Below, piece after piece: positions 10,695 through 22,219 of a stretch of DNA of 64,000 nucleotides (position 1 is the stretch's first letter; the number at the start of each line of letters is the position of its first letter). Under the pieces are notes generated by a model. That model was not told the origin of the DNA, searched no databases, and saw only the letters and a list, made by a program, of their open reading frames with translations. A program made the translations under genes and the position numbers. The stretch comes from Sesamum alatum. Lineage: Eukaryota > Streptophyta > Magnoliopsida > Lamiales > Pedaliaceae. The DNA is taken from positions 15,500,001 to 15,564,000 of the forward strand of contig JACGWO010000003.1 in the NCBI GenBank assembly GCA_034509735.1, read 5' to 3'.

Positions 10695-12976
10695 ATCTCC
10701 CACTTGACCTAAAGCCAATCACCCATGTTGCTCAGACTTATCTGAGCATGAGTACGGTCTCACGGGTCTACCTTATTTCTGCAAAGATGATGCGGTCCAA
10801 CCGCACATCACCTCTTTACACCATTGCTCCAAGCAAATGGTACTGTCTAAAAATTTTCCTGGATCCGTGATGAGATCTCGGTCCTATAGCTTGCGCTACA
10901 GCCATGTTGTTATCCTCCAAGGTAACTACTGGCTAGCCAGTGCTAGGCACCACACCCAACCATTGGATGTGGTTTTTCATCCAAACCACTCTCCAGAGCA
11001 ACTTCTAAAGTTGTCATACATTCAACTTTCATGGTCCATCGTGGTGTCCTGCTTGAAACCTTTCCAAGCCACCACCTTACCATTAAGCCTGAATATATGT
11101 TCATACTGAGACTAGATATTATTCACATGATCCTGGAAGCTAGTATAGCTATAGCCTTCCAGAATCAACTCTCCATAGAACTTGCATCAAGGACACTTCT
11201 TTAATCCTTATTCAGGTATTAAAGACTGTTCTCAACAGCAGTCTACTGCCTTCTCAGTACACATCCGATTTCTGTCGTTACGCCCAAAGCATACACAACA
11301 TCAGGTCCAATGCACCAAACAACATACCCATGTTGCCTACGACAAAGACGTAGGGGATGTCAAACATCTGAGCTTCCTCATCAGCCAATCCTGACCGAGT
11401 CTTGGACAACTTAACCCTATATATAGGAATCCAATTCCTTTCATGGAGGATTGCATGAACAACGTCCATGTTTCAGTATTTCAACGTCCATGTTTCAGTA
11501 TTTCCTAACATCTTAAATTCATTCCAAATGAATAAGACATTACACATTTAAACACTAGGAACACAGCTAAACTCCTACTGACCCTCAAAGCTCGTTACCG
11601 ATCGAGTCATACTCTGCATGGACTCATCAAAACAAATATTCCAGTTGTATAGAGTTTCAAACCTAGTTGGAATTTCCATGTCGAATTACGTGGCTCCAAG
11701 CCATTGATTCAATCGAATGTCCAACATTGCTTCTCCTTATGTCTTTTGGATTATAATCTCACCGGACTGACCCATAAACTTGTACCTCTCAGGTATCTAG
11801 GATATTCTGGTCATCCTTAGGAGAACTGGAATATAGTCAGTAGGAAAACTTGATTACAAATGATGTTTGCTATATGGTACTGAGGTGTCGCTCTACTTGA
11901 TTCCTCAAGGAGCTACTCCTTACACCGGTTATCCTCTGAAATCTAATTTCCCTTAGGACAACACATGAACCTGTGCAAACCTAGTTTGCCTCCCACTAGT
12001 CCCTTGACGTATGCAAGACCATCCTGCATACGCAAGTACTTTCTAGGATACAAGCTTGCCATGCTATATCCAATATGGCGTCTTGGCCACGATCTTTAGA
12101 AAGTGCCATGTTTTACAACTTGGCTATTGTCTTAAGAACACGCCTAGATGGGCCAAGGTAGTTCAATGAAAACACCGACCGAACCATATCCAACAAGGTT
12201 CGATTCCTCCTTTATCAGAGACGCCGTTCAATTGTGGCGTTCCAGGAAGAATTCCACTGAGTGAGAATTCCATTCCCATTTAGATACATCTAGAACTCCC
12301 ACTAAATACACACCACTCGGTCCAATCGAAGGTTAATTTTGCAACCAGTTTGGTTCCCACTTCAAATGTAATTCCCTGAACCTTCCAAACATCCTTAGAC
12401 TTGTGAACCCTCTTCTGGTCTTGTGTATTTAGTGACCCACAGATGTTTGACTAGATCCAATCCAACAGACTACTAGCAAGCGTACTTTGTCCTACAAAGA
12501 GCTTCTTGGCCATCTTCCTGCTCAGGAAGGACTTGCAAGCTAGCAGGCTCAAATTGTCTATTTCTAGACTCCTTGAATCTACTAACCTCCTTATCCTCTC
12601 TAGAGGAATGTGACCTAGCTTTGTATGCCAAATATGTGAGTTTATCTTGATTATCCATTTTATCGTTTGTTTTGAGCATTCATAATCAAATCATGGGATA
12701 ATATTGAAACAATTATGCAAACAACCTAGCAAACAAGAATAACCATTCTTTGTCAAATAAATGAAACTTTTATTGATAAAAAAATGTAATCCTAATTGTC
12801 CAACAATAGAAAAACATAATTTGGTCATGCTAGGTTACATAATTGTGACCTATCAACTCTATCCTAACATGATCACTGGCTAAGCCTAATTGGTCCCATA
12901 GCTTTTGCAGCAACAACCCAGCCATTGCCTAGCTTTAGAACCATCTCCATTTTAGGCTTCTACTCCTTCCCATTTC
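10695..12976 (-). pseudogene. Element E pol remnant (PR, IN, RT, RNase H)
   Basis: Reading the minus strand from 12976 down, fragments of the copia order are visible. An integrase segment resembling the GTPQLNGVSERRNR region lies near 12180-12260. An RT-end segment occurs at 11469-11278, where ADEEAQMFDIPYVFVVGN resembles the DEELKRMLDIPYASAVGS motif of relatives. RNase H pieces follow at about 11100-10760. Stops and frameshifts are frequent, and the region is about 1.5 kb shorter than in A-C. Not functional. Confidence 0.65.
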
Positions 12977-13866
12977 CTACAAACTATTTGCAGATATGAG
13001 CTGTACAACTGGTATCCAATACCCAAGAAGTAGAATGGTAATCATGTTAAAGCTCAAATCAAATGTACCTTGGTTGGAGAGGAGTATAGGACACCCCCTC
13101 TTCCAATGCCCCTTTTCATGGCAATATATGCAAACATCTTTTGCAATCCTTGACTGCAGAACCACCTTCCTCTTTCCTTTGCCCATGCCTAGCATGGCAA
13201 CAGGAGCACTCTGAGCGCTTCCAGCGGCTGATTCTGTCTTACTCTTCTTCCTCCTCCAGCGTCCAGCCCTTTTGCCTTTCGCTTTTTGAGGTCGAACCTC
13301 CCCCCACCAACACTGGCGGCGCAAACTTTTCAATCGTTGCCTCGTATTGGACCAACATGTTCATCAACTCATGAAGGTCTTTTTCAAGCCCATTCATGTT
13401 ATAGTTAACGATAAATGGGTTAAAGGAGGGAGGAAGAGACTGAAGGATCACGTCGATGTACGTCTCTATTCCAAGATTAGCTCGAAGGTCTTTGAGCTTC
13501 TCCACTAGGGATAGCATCATCACTCCATGCTAGTGTACGGACGACCCTTCTGTCATCTTAGCTCCGAAAAATGCCTTCGTCCCATCATATCTAATATGTC
13601 GGTCCGGTACCTCATAAACATCTTTCATGCTGAGCATTATCTTTCAGCCGACCAAACTATTTCTGGATCTCATTAGTCATGGATGCCAGTATGATGCTGC
13701 GGACCTTGCAGTTGTCCTCCTGCCATTCATTGAACGTCAAACGCTCTTCTTACGAGGACCTCTCCGGCAAGACCCGAGGAAGAGGTTTATCCATAACGTA
13801 AGCCTGGTTTTCGAAATCGAGGACAATCCTCAGATTTCGCAGCCAATCACTACATTTAAAATGTAA
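12977..13866 (-). pseudogene. Element E gag remnant
   Basis: Gag forms the particle and binds RNA. From 13866 downward the text matches family gag from the SDWLRNLRIVL segment onward. The start codon and first roughly 20 residues are missing. Two overlapping frames (13523-13239 and 13333-12977) keep the LPPSFNPFIVNYNMNGLEK stretch and an intact CCHC knuckle (CIYCHEKGHWKRGC, C-x2-C-x4-H-x4-C). Stops and frameshifts separate them. Confidence 0.7.
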
Positions 13867-15703
13867 GCAGAAATTTAGTAGATTATAATAACAATGAATT
13901 CAAGTTAAGACTTGGTCTTTAGACATTAACCCCTCCCACTATTTCTTCAAAAAGCCCACCACTCTCAAGTGGGATTTTTGGGAAACCATTTCCTAGTGGG
14001 TTTGGAGTCCACAAACGCAGTTCTCCATGCCCTGCTTTTACGATTCACATGGGAAAGGCTTTGTGGGAGGTATCTAATACCATTATCATCCAATGATATC
14101 CCCAAGATATTTTGCCTCACCTCTTCACATGATCCCAAGGACTCCAAGTGAATCATGTTACTTAGCGTTAGGCCTGAACCATCAACCAAATGAATATCTC
14201 AACTATCGCCCCCACGACTTGTGAGACAAGGAAATAGGAGTATATTCCATTCGTTCATAACAATAGTGCAGCTTTCTTCCATTCCAAATGTGCCACGACT
14301 CGTGAGACCACGAATGGGTGAAAGTAGCTTCCTCACTACATTGCTATGGATGGAAGGCTTGGAATAATCAAACCATTTTAATTTTAATTCCATTTTGGGC
14401 CTAATATTTACTTGGACCATCGAAGTGAGAGTTATAATTTATTAAGACCGAGACCTCATCATTATTAGTATTTTGCATGCTCAAGTTTTAAACATTCAAT
14501 GTAAATACATGCATTCCAAACACATCATACATCAAAGCATTAAAACATTAAACACATGCAAAACAAACCTAGCACGCCCCTGTAGGATGATCACAAGCCC
14601 ATTCCGAAGTGATCTAATGAAGCCGCAGTGGATCAATAGTCAAACTAGGGTAGGCCTACACTATTTTTACATCCCATTATCATTCTAATGGGGCCTTGTA
14701 AATCCTTCTTTGTTCTTCTTGGGCCTTCCATCGTGGGCTCCGTCCAACGGATATCTTTTGGGCCTTCATCTCCATGGAAGCTTACATTTATTTTCAAAAA
14801 ATAAAGAAAACCTCACATCCTAATCTACACTCATTACAACTGAAATAAAACCCCAATCAGAAGTTGGAGGGAGTACATTTAAAGAGAGAAAGCAATCCTT
14901 ATTATTCCAAGGCTAAAAACAATAGAATTAATAAAAACAAAGAGTCACGCATGCCTCACCCAACATAAAATAAACCATACAGAGGTCAATGGGCTAGTGA
15001 TCATCCTTATTGTTTATCAAATAAACAACAACAAAACACATTTATATCAAATATAAACATGCCAAGCATATAAATACATCCCTTGCATTTATAAAAAGAT
15101 ATCCAATATCTAAAACAATAAACATAATAAAATGCAGAAAATATCATATTAATAATGCAATTAAAAATATGGATATCAACAATACATCCAATGTACAAAT
15201 AAAATTTCTTTTTTTTTTTTGGGAAACCATTTTCAAAATAATCTAAGGCATCAAAAAATAATTTTAGAAAGTCCAATTTAACTAGCAGAAATCAGGGAAA
15301 ACCAATTTTCCGGAAAAAACGGCAAAAACGGTACAAAACAGTGCTGCCGGCCGGCCGTCCCAAACGGCCGTGCGCGTGCGCGCAGCAGCAGCGGACGGTG
15401 TCTTGCCCGCAGCAGCAGGTGCGCGCCTGCTACCACTGCCAGGCGACTGGCACCGTTTTTCACAACTCTATTTTTGTTTTTAAATTTCTGCTGTAAAACT
15501 GAAATGTAAACATGTATTTATGGAAACTCAAATTCTCAAAAATGCATGGATATCCATAATTTCAAAAGCAAAATTAACACATATTTTCTACACATTATCA
15601 TGCATTAAAGCCATAAATCATGCTTTTCAAAAGCAATTTAAATATATTCTTCATGCTCAACACATAATAACATGTAAATCCTATAGCCACAACACTGAAC
15701 CGG
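13867..15703 (-). repeat. Element E leader
   Basis: Untranslated leader between primer-binding site and gag. It holds a GC-rich island (about 15340-15460) and two CACGA-N-TCGTG-type inverted repeats (14294-14304; 14213-14223, the latter with one mismatch that still allows G-U pairing). No credible coding frame is present. Confidence 0.65.
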
Positions 15704-15715
15704 GCTCTGATACCA
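15704..15715 (-). other. Primer-binding site of element E
   Basis: The reverse complement reads TGGTATCAGAGC, complementary to the 3' end of plant initiator tRNA-Met. It lies 2 bp from the 5' LTR and fixes the element's orientation. Confidence 0.9.
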
Positions 15716-15717
15716 CT

Positions 15718-17930
15718 AAAAGAATCGGGTACGGCCCGAAAACGAAACGGAAGCGTAAAAATGTGAATTAAAGCATAATATAAATCGGGCTCAAAGGGGT
15801 GTTCCCTTTGAAGTTCCCGGGCATTCGGTGTTTTTCATAGCACAAATAAAGAAGGAGAAGATGCTGGACATGTGGCTAAAGGATTAGAAACAAAAGATAC
15901 ATGAAAACATAAAGAAAACCAACCTTATGTTCGTTGCACGTAGAACCGATTTCTAGCATTGTTCCCTTTCCATTTCTCCTTCTATTCACTTGAGGATCCA
16001 AATTAGAATCCCTCTAATTTGTCCACACCACACTATAGAATAGATCTCTAATCTATTGCTAGATAGAAATAGAGAAGTGAAGAAGAAACACTTCCAAACA
16101 ACACTATTAATTAGTGCTTTTGGAATGTTTTAGTTCAAACCTTTCCTAAAGGTATGAACACAAGAAGGAGAATTTTTCAGAGATTTTTGGAGTATTTTGA
16201 AGGGAAAAATTCGTGCAAAAGTAGTACCATACAAGTTATGTGAATGATTTTGTGTATGTAGAGTTGTTGAATTCAAAAGTCAACTTCTCTTGTCAACTTC
16301 CAAAGTAACCTACATACACACACCATTATCTACATAACCATGCATCATTATAGAAAATAAAATTACCCACAAAACCATATAATGGCTGGTCACATGTGCC
16401 TCACATGTGAAAGATTTTAATTCTTCCTTCACTTGCGATAAATTGAATTTTTCCATGACTAGGACTACTAGTCCTGGACTTTTATTTAATCTAATTAAAT
16501 TAAGTCCAAACAAAGTCCATTAGGCATTAATTAATTCAATTAATCTCAATCTAATTGAAGCGCATAAGTTTATTTAATCCAATTAAATAAACATAAATCC
16601 GAACTCTAATTAATTGATCTAATCAATTAATTAATCCAAACCCGATATATTAATCAAATAAATTTAAAGGTTCTAAGTCCAAAAATTAACTAATCCAATT
16701 AATTAATTCTTGGACCATCAATCAAATGAATTTCCCAATAAATGATCCAATCATTTATTTTTCTCCTTGAATTAATTTAATCCAGTTAAATTTATTCGCT
16801 TCTTCTAGAATTAATTCCAAATTAATTCTACCAATTCCATAGTGATTTGTGTGTGACTCTTTAGGTTCACTCTCAGCTGGACTTGGGCTTGTGTCCAACA
16901 CAATTGGTCAATTAAATCCAATTTAATTAACTATTTTCCAATTACCCATTAATCGGAAAATGCCCGTCACCATGGGTGGCCGTCTAGCAACGGTCCATGG
17001 CGCTAGAGACTAGGTGAATGTTGGCGTGAACGTTTAGGCCCCCGAATACCATACGAGTACGGTCCTTCCATCATTTGTCTCCCGGTCTAAGTCTAGGGCA
17101 TGGAATTGGGCATCGGTTCCCATTCTGGACTAGACAACTATACTCAATAACTCGAGACACGTCTGCTCTATTGATCAACGTAGGAAACCATTCCCTACTC
17201 GACCAATCGCTGTGGCCACAGACTTAAAGAGTTTAAACCATCTGATAGTGCATAGGAAACTCGACTGTCATATACTGATAGGTGACGGATCCTATCTTGG
17301 AATCCACTGTCCTCAATACATATTCCGACTACACTGAATAAAGCTTATGATGAACGTATCCCAGATACAGCCATCTCTTGCCAGACCCTAGATACAACCT
17401 TCATATGCATGGGACTGCCATGATTCCTCAAGTCCGAGGACTAATCTCGTACTATCGCAGCTGGGAATTCCAGTCATACCGACCAAGCCTCCAAGGCTTC
17501 CATATGACGATTCCCACGAGTCAGTTCAGTCAGCTAACACCCTTGTCAACTAACCCACTAATATTGCATAGACGCCCAACGTCTATCGCCGATGAAACAC
17601 GGCACTCATCCAATGAATGCAATCCTTAGTGCAAGTCTTTGTAGGACCCTCGATGCCCTGTCTCGAGGTCCTCGACTTGGAACATTCCAGACCAATCCTC
17701 ATAAGTTGGTTTCATAGCTGCCATCCAATGCGCAACTCAACTACATGGGTTATCCAATTGGTCTGTGGGCATTTGTTGTGACGTTGAAACATCATTTAAC
17801 GTAATCAGTAAGTACAACAAACACATAGTGCCACGGATGAATACTTACTATATTCATCAAGTCAATAAAGATTTCTAAATAGTACCCAAAACCGCCAATT
17901 CAATTGACTTTCTGGTCACTTATTCTAACA
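15718..17930 (-). repeat. 5' LTR of element E (type III)
   Basis: About 2.2 kb, followed on its inner side by the primer-binding site. Its outer tip at 17930 is the complement of TGTTAGAATA. Relative to the 3' LTR there are many point differences and small indels, so the insertion is not recent. Confidence 0.8.
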
Positions 17931-18270
17931 GAACCCTCACTTGGATGGTTCAAGTTAATATTAGGCCCAATAATGAATTGAAGATCAAATGGTCTGATGA
18001 AATCCACGCTTTCCATCCACAACAATGTAATGTGGATGCTACTTACACCTATTCATGGTCTAACAAGTCATGGCACATTTTGAATGGAAGAAAGATACAC
18101 ATTGTTGTGAACAAATGGAATATGCTCCTATTTCCCTGTCTCACGAGTTGTGGGGTTCGACCATTGAGATATTCGTTTAGTTGATGGGTCGGGTCTAATA
18201 TTAAGTAACATGATTTTCTTGGAGTCCTTAGGATCACTTGCGAGGCAAAATATCTTGGGGATCTCATTGA
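17931..18270 (+). repeat. Copia leader, continuation after element E
   Basis: This resumes the leader broken at 8608 and matches A at about 33805-34140, including the second CACGAGT-TGTG repeat and the AAATATCTTGGGGATCTCATT end. It is cut at 18270 by an inverted LTR fragment. Confidence 0.6.
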
Positions 18271-18937
18271 CAGGGGACGGATCCTCTTCTTCGAACCCAC
18301 CGTCCTCGCTACACATTATGATTGCACTGGGCAAGGCTTATAATGATCATCTTACAGAATGATCACCTCTCGTCAGATCCAAGATACAACCATCCTGTGT
18401 ACGTGACTGCCATGGTTTCTCAAGTATGAGGACTAGTCCCGTACTATCGGAACCGGGGAAATCCAATCATACTGACCAAGCCTCCAAGGTTTCATATGAT
18501 GATCCCCGCGAGTCAGTTCAGTCGGCTCGACCCCAGTTGACCAACCCACTAAGATCGCATAAGCGTCCCACGCCTGTCACCGATGAAACACGGCACTTAT
18601 CCAATGAATATGACTCTTGGTGCAAGTCTCTATAGGACTCTTGATGCCCTGTCTCGAGGTCCTCGACTTGGAATGTTTCAAACCTAACTCTTTATCAGTT
18701 GGTTTCATGACCACCATCTAATGCATGGCCCAACTGCATGAGTTGTTAACCGTGGTCCGTAAGCTTTGTTGTGATATATGTGAAATACCATTTTAGCATA
18801 TGGAAAATGAGCACAACAAAGGAAGCACCAATGGTAATGTATACTCGTTTTATTCATCACATAATATTACATTACATCAAGTTGTCAAATAGGTTACAAA
18901 ATGTCAAACATATTGGCTTTCTGGTCGCCTATTCTAA
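18271..18937 (-). repeat. Type I LTR fragment, minus strand
   Basis: This is the first roughly 670 bp (U3 side) of a type I LTR in reverse. The LTR start is at 18937 and the rest is missing. It lies between two leader segments that partly duplicate each other (17931-18270 and 18938-19387), so two elements are probably joined here rather than one being simply interrupted. Confidence 0.6.
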
Positions 18938-19387
18938 AACTTGTTCTGAAACCAAGTTGCACGTTTGTTGTGAAAGTGAACACACTCCTGTTACCTATCT
19001 CACGAGTCATGGGGGTAGCAGTCAATGTTATGATTTGGTTGATTGGGTCGGATCTAACGCCTTAATATCGTGATTTGCTTGGAGTCCTCAGGATCACATA
19101 AAAGGGTGACGCGAAATATCTTGGGAATCTCATAGGACGAGAATGGTATGAAATACCTCCCACAAAGTTCTTTTCCACGCGAATCGTAAAAGCGGAGTAT
19201 GAAAAATTTCATTGTGGATCCCAAGTCCACTTGGAAAAGGTTTCCCGAAAATAACGTTTGAGAGTGGCGTGTTTTTGTATATATAGTAGGAGTATTAAAT
19301 GACTGAAGTCCAAGTCTTTAATTATTATTTAGACACCACTTTCATTTTGCTGATTGTATGCTTTATTTTTCAATGTAGATTTAAACC
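18938..19387 (+). repeat. Leader of element D
   Basis: It matches A's leader (about 33950-34386) up to the gag start. It includes one degraded CACGAGTCATG inverted repeat near 19000 and the conserved AAATATCTTGGGAATCTCAT segment near 19107. Confidence 0.6.
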
Positions 19388-20218
19388 ATGTCTAAGAATC
19401 CATTATCCTCCATACTTGAGATAAACAAATTCAATGGAATGATTTACAACGATTGGTTTCAATATGAGGATAGTCCTCGATTATGAGAACTAAGGCTATG
19501 TCATGGATAAGCCGTTCCCACATACTTTGCGGGAAGTATCCACGCCAGAAGAACGGGAGACGTTCGAACTTTGGCACCAGGATTTCGAAAAGTTCGTAGC
19601 GTCATACTCTCATCCATCACTAATGAGATGCAGAAACAGTATGAGAGGCTAGACGACGTTCCTACCATTATGGATCGCCCGAAGATTGCTATGTAGTCCT
19701 GGAACGACGTACTAGGTATGTTGCTACGAAGGCGTTTTTAGGAACTAAGATGACCGAAGGATCCTTTGTACATGAGCATGGGGTCAAGATGCTTACCTTG
19801 GTGGAAAGCTCGAAGACCTCAAAATAGGGATCGATAACGAGACGTACATAGATGTGATCCTTCAGTCACTCCAACCCTCCTTCAATCAATTTATTGTTAA
19901 CTACAAGATGAATGCACTTGAGAAGAGCATACATGAGTTAATTAATATGTTGGTCCAATACGAGGTCACGACTAAGAAGTCTGCACCATCGGTATTGATT
20001 GGAGAGGCTTTAACTTCCAAAATGAAAGACAAGGGTGCCAGACGTTGGAAAAGGAAGAAGGGAAAAGGAAAGGCCGTCACAGCCACTACAAACGCTAAGA
20101 GCGTTCCCATTGCCAAAGTGGGAAAAAGCAAAGGGAAGAGAAGGGTTGACTCAAAGCAACGCCAAGAAGGGCATTGGAAAAGGGATTGTCCCAAATTCCT
20201 ATCCGAGCAAGGTACGTT
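19388..20218 (+). pseudogene. Element D gag remnant
   Basis: It starts with the family's MSKNPL..ILE.NKFNG segment at 19388, then breaks into several frames with stops and frameshifts. The frame 19854-20294 keeps the LQPSFNQFIVNYKMNALEK region and a lysine-rich basic stretch. The zinc knuckle has lost its first two cysteines and only GHWKRDC remains. A solo LTR splits gag from protease here, with target duplication ACGTT (20214-20218). Not functional. Confidence 0.7.
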
Positions 20219-20321
20219 TGAAAGATTGTGGATCGTCCCGAAAAAAATAGCGCGAATGCGGAAGCGCGGTATAAAATTAAAATACGAAAATTAAATATGC
20301 TTTGATAAAATAAATAAACAC

Positions 20322-20344
20322 GTTCAAGGGGTGTGCCCTTGAAC
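20322..20344 (-). other. R/U5 hairpin of the solo type II LTR
   Basis: Perfect 9-bp arms GTTCAAGGG/CCCTTGAAC with a GTGTG loop on this strand (CACAC in LTR sense). Confidence 0.65.
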
Positions 20345-20738
20345 TTTCCCAGGTGTTCGGTGTATCTCATGAAATTAAAAGCATAAACAAATCATGGAGG
20401 CCATAGGATTGAAAAATAAAAGGAACGAAAAATTAAATCGGAACCTACCGATTGTCGTTTTCGTCTTCTAACTGCTACTCGTGTTGTTCCCCGATTTGCT
20501 CTAAGTCTCGTTCTTGAGACTCTCCAAACAGTAACACACAATCTATCCACGTATCTTGCACGTCATGCTAGCGAACGAACAAGTATAATATTGGAGAGGA
20601 TGAATTAATAACACGTTATTAATTAATGGTATTAATTCTCCTTTCTGATCTAATATTCCAAGAACAAAAGAATCAAGAAGTGTTTCTTGTTTGAGGAGAG
20701 AGAGAGGGCGGACGAGAGGGGAGAGGGAGAGAGCCGAA

Positions 20739-20740
<2 letters not shown>

Positions 20741-20776
<36 letters not shown>
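20741..20776 (+). repeat. (TG)18 microsatellite
   Basis: An uninterrupted TG run. In LTR sense it is (CA)n just downstream of the TATA box. Shorter CA tracts occupy the same place in the other type II LTRs. Confidence 0.95.
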
Positions 20777-20778
<2 letters not shown>

Positions 20779-21284
20779 GGAATTTCATCACTTTACAAAT
20801 AGTGAAAGACTAGGACTATATATAGAGGAGGAGTTTAATCCTCTTTAAACCCCAACTCTAAAGAGGTCTATTTTGACTAGGATTTTGACCTAGTCAAAGT
20901 CTTAGTCAAAGTAGTATTTGACCTAGTCAAATTAATCCTAGCCATCCATCTCTCCCTTTCAGTCTCAACCATTAATTTAATTTAATGGAATATTTAAATC
21001 CTATTAAATATTTCAAAGGCCAAATAAATAAATATAATAAATTATAAATATTTATTCTAGGCCTATTAAATTAATCCTCTAATAAATCCAATTTGTTAGA
21101 TTAATTCCTTTTATCAAATAGAAGGAATTAATTCTCCTAAGAAAATAAAGGTCCCGATTAAATCCAATTTAATCATTCCTTTTCTCCAATATTTAATTAA
21201 ATACTTGATGTGTGTGGATTGTGTGTGACTCTTTAGGTTCACCTTTCAGCTAGTCTTGGTCGGATTCCTAGAATCCGTTCGTTA

Positions 21285-21315
21285 CCATGGGTGGCCGTCT
21301 AGCAACGGTCCATGG
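21285..21315 (-). promoter_or_regulatory. Shared 31-bp U3 inverted-repeat core (solo type II)
   Basis: CCATGG arms at 21285-21290 and 21310-21315, with inner CCGT/ACGG arms and TGCTAG loop, at the same spacing as in the other LTR types. Confidence 0.6.
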
Positions 21316-22219
21316 CACTAGAGACTAGGTGAAATTTCGAGGATGAACATGTAGGCTCTAACAGTACACTTGTCCTTCTGTCTACGGTCTCACCACTTAG
21401 GGTCTAGGGCACGAAAAATGCAGGTACCCATTTTGGACCTAAGTGTCGATTTGTCCTTACTAAACGCCGCAAGGGAAGCCTTCCCTTCTATTCAGTTACT
21501 GTGGCCACAGATTTTAGGGACAAGACACAGAGCATACGTGAGACTCAACTGTCAATGCCTTTTGACAGGAGATAGATCCTTTCTTGAAAACTACTGTCAC
21601 TTTCTACACCAGAGCTGCACTAGACATGGCTTATGACTACTCAAGTGCTTCTTGGCAATCTCTCACCATATCTAAGATACAGACCTGATACACAGGTAAA
21701 CTCAGCAGTTCCTCAAGTCAAAGGACTTGTCTTGTACCGTTGGAACCGGGAATACATGTCATACCTTGCTGACCCTACTCAAGGTCCTCCGTAAGACGGT
21801 TCCCGCGAGTCACCTCAGTCAGCTGCTCCCCAACAGGCTAACCCACTAACACTGCTTAGACGACCTTCGTCACCCGTCGATGAAATACGACAGCAGATGC
21901 TTAGTGCAAGTCTCAAAGGGAATCCCGGTACCCATTTTCGAGATTCCTTGACTTGGAGTTTTCCGGACTGATTCGGCGGGACTGATTTCATGGACCTACC
22001 TCCAAGCGTAGTCCCAGTCCCCAAAATGGGCTTTCAGTCCGTGGGCTTTGTTTGCGTAGTGAACAGATAGATAAAGCAGTAAAGTGAACGCAAACAAAGT
22101 AATGCCAGAATGAATTTCACTTCTTTATTCATTAATAGTTTTATCAAAACACTGAAATTGTCTAGACATAGGTTACATTTTGCCCGCCAAGATTGGCTAC
22201 ATGGTCACCTATTCTAACA

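Larger units (their letters stand above)
8609..17930 (-). mobile_element. Element E: full-length but decayed copia element (type III LTRs)
   Basis: The element is complete in layout on the minus strand: 5' LTR 15718-17930, primer-binding site 15704-15715, leader, gag, PR-IN-RT-RNase H remnants, polypurine tract 10695-10705, 3' LTR 8609-10694. The flanks GAACT (8604-8608) and GAACC (17931-17935) match in 4 of 5 bases, consistent with an aged 5-bp target duplication. The host is a copia leader. Its coding part is short and full of stops, so it can only have moved with help from a relative, if at all. Confidence 0.8.
20219..22219 (-). mobile_element. Solo type II LTR in element D (TSD ACGTT)
   Basis: A lone 2,001-bp LTR, complete from TGTTAGAATAGG (tip at 22219) to ..CTTTCA (tip at 20219). 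Exact 5-bp duplications ACGTT flank it at 20214-20218 and 22220-22224. The interrupted gag/protease text continues across it. It carries a TATA box (20817-20824), a (TG)18 microsatellite (20741-20776), a W-box cluster (20873-20931), the U3 core (21285-21315) and the 9-bp hairpin GTTCAAGGG/CCCTTGAAC (20322-20344). It probably formed by LTR-LTR recombination. Confidence 0.92.

Noticed and set aside
20543..20791. 82-codon minus-strand frame with His-Thr repeats
   Set aside because: It is the translation of the (TG)n microsatellite in an LTR.
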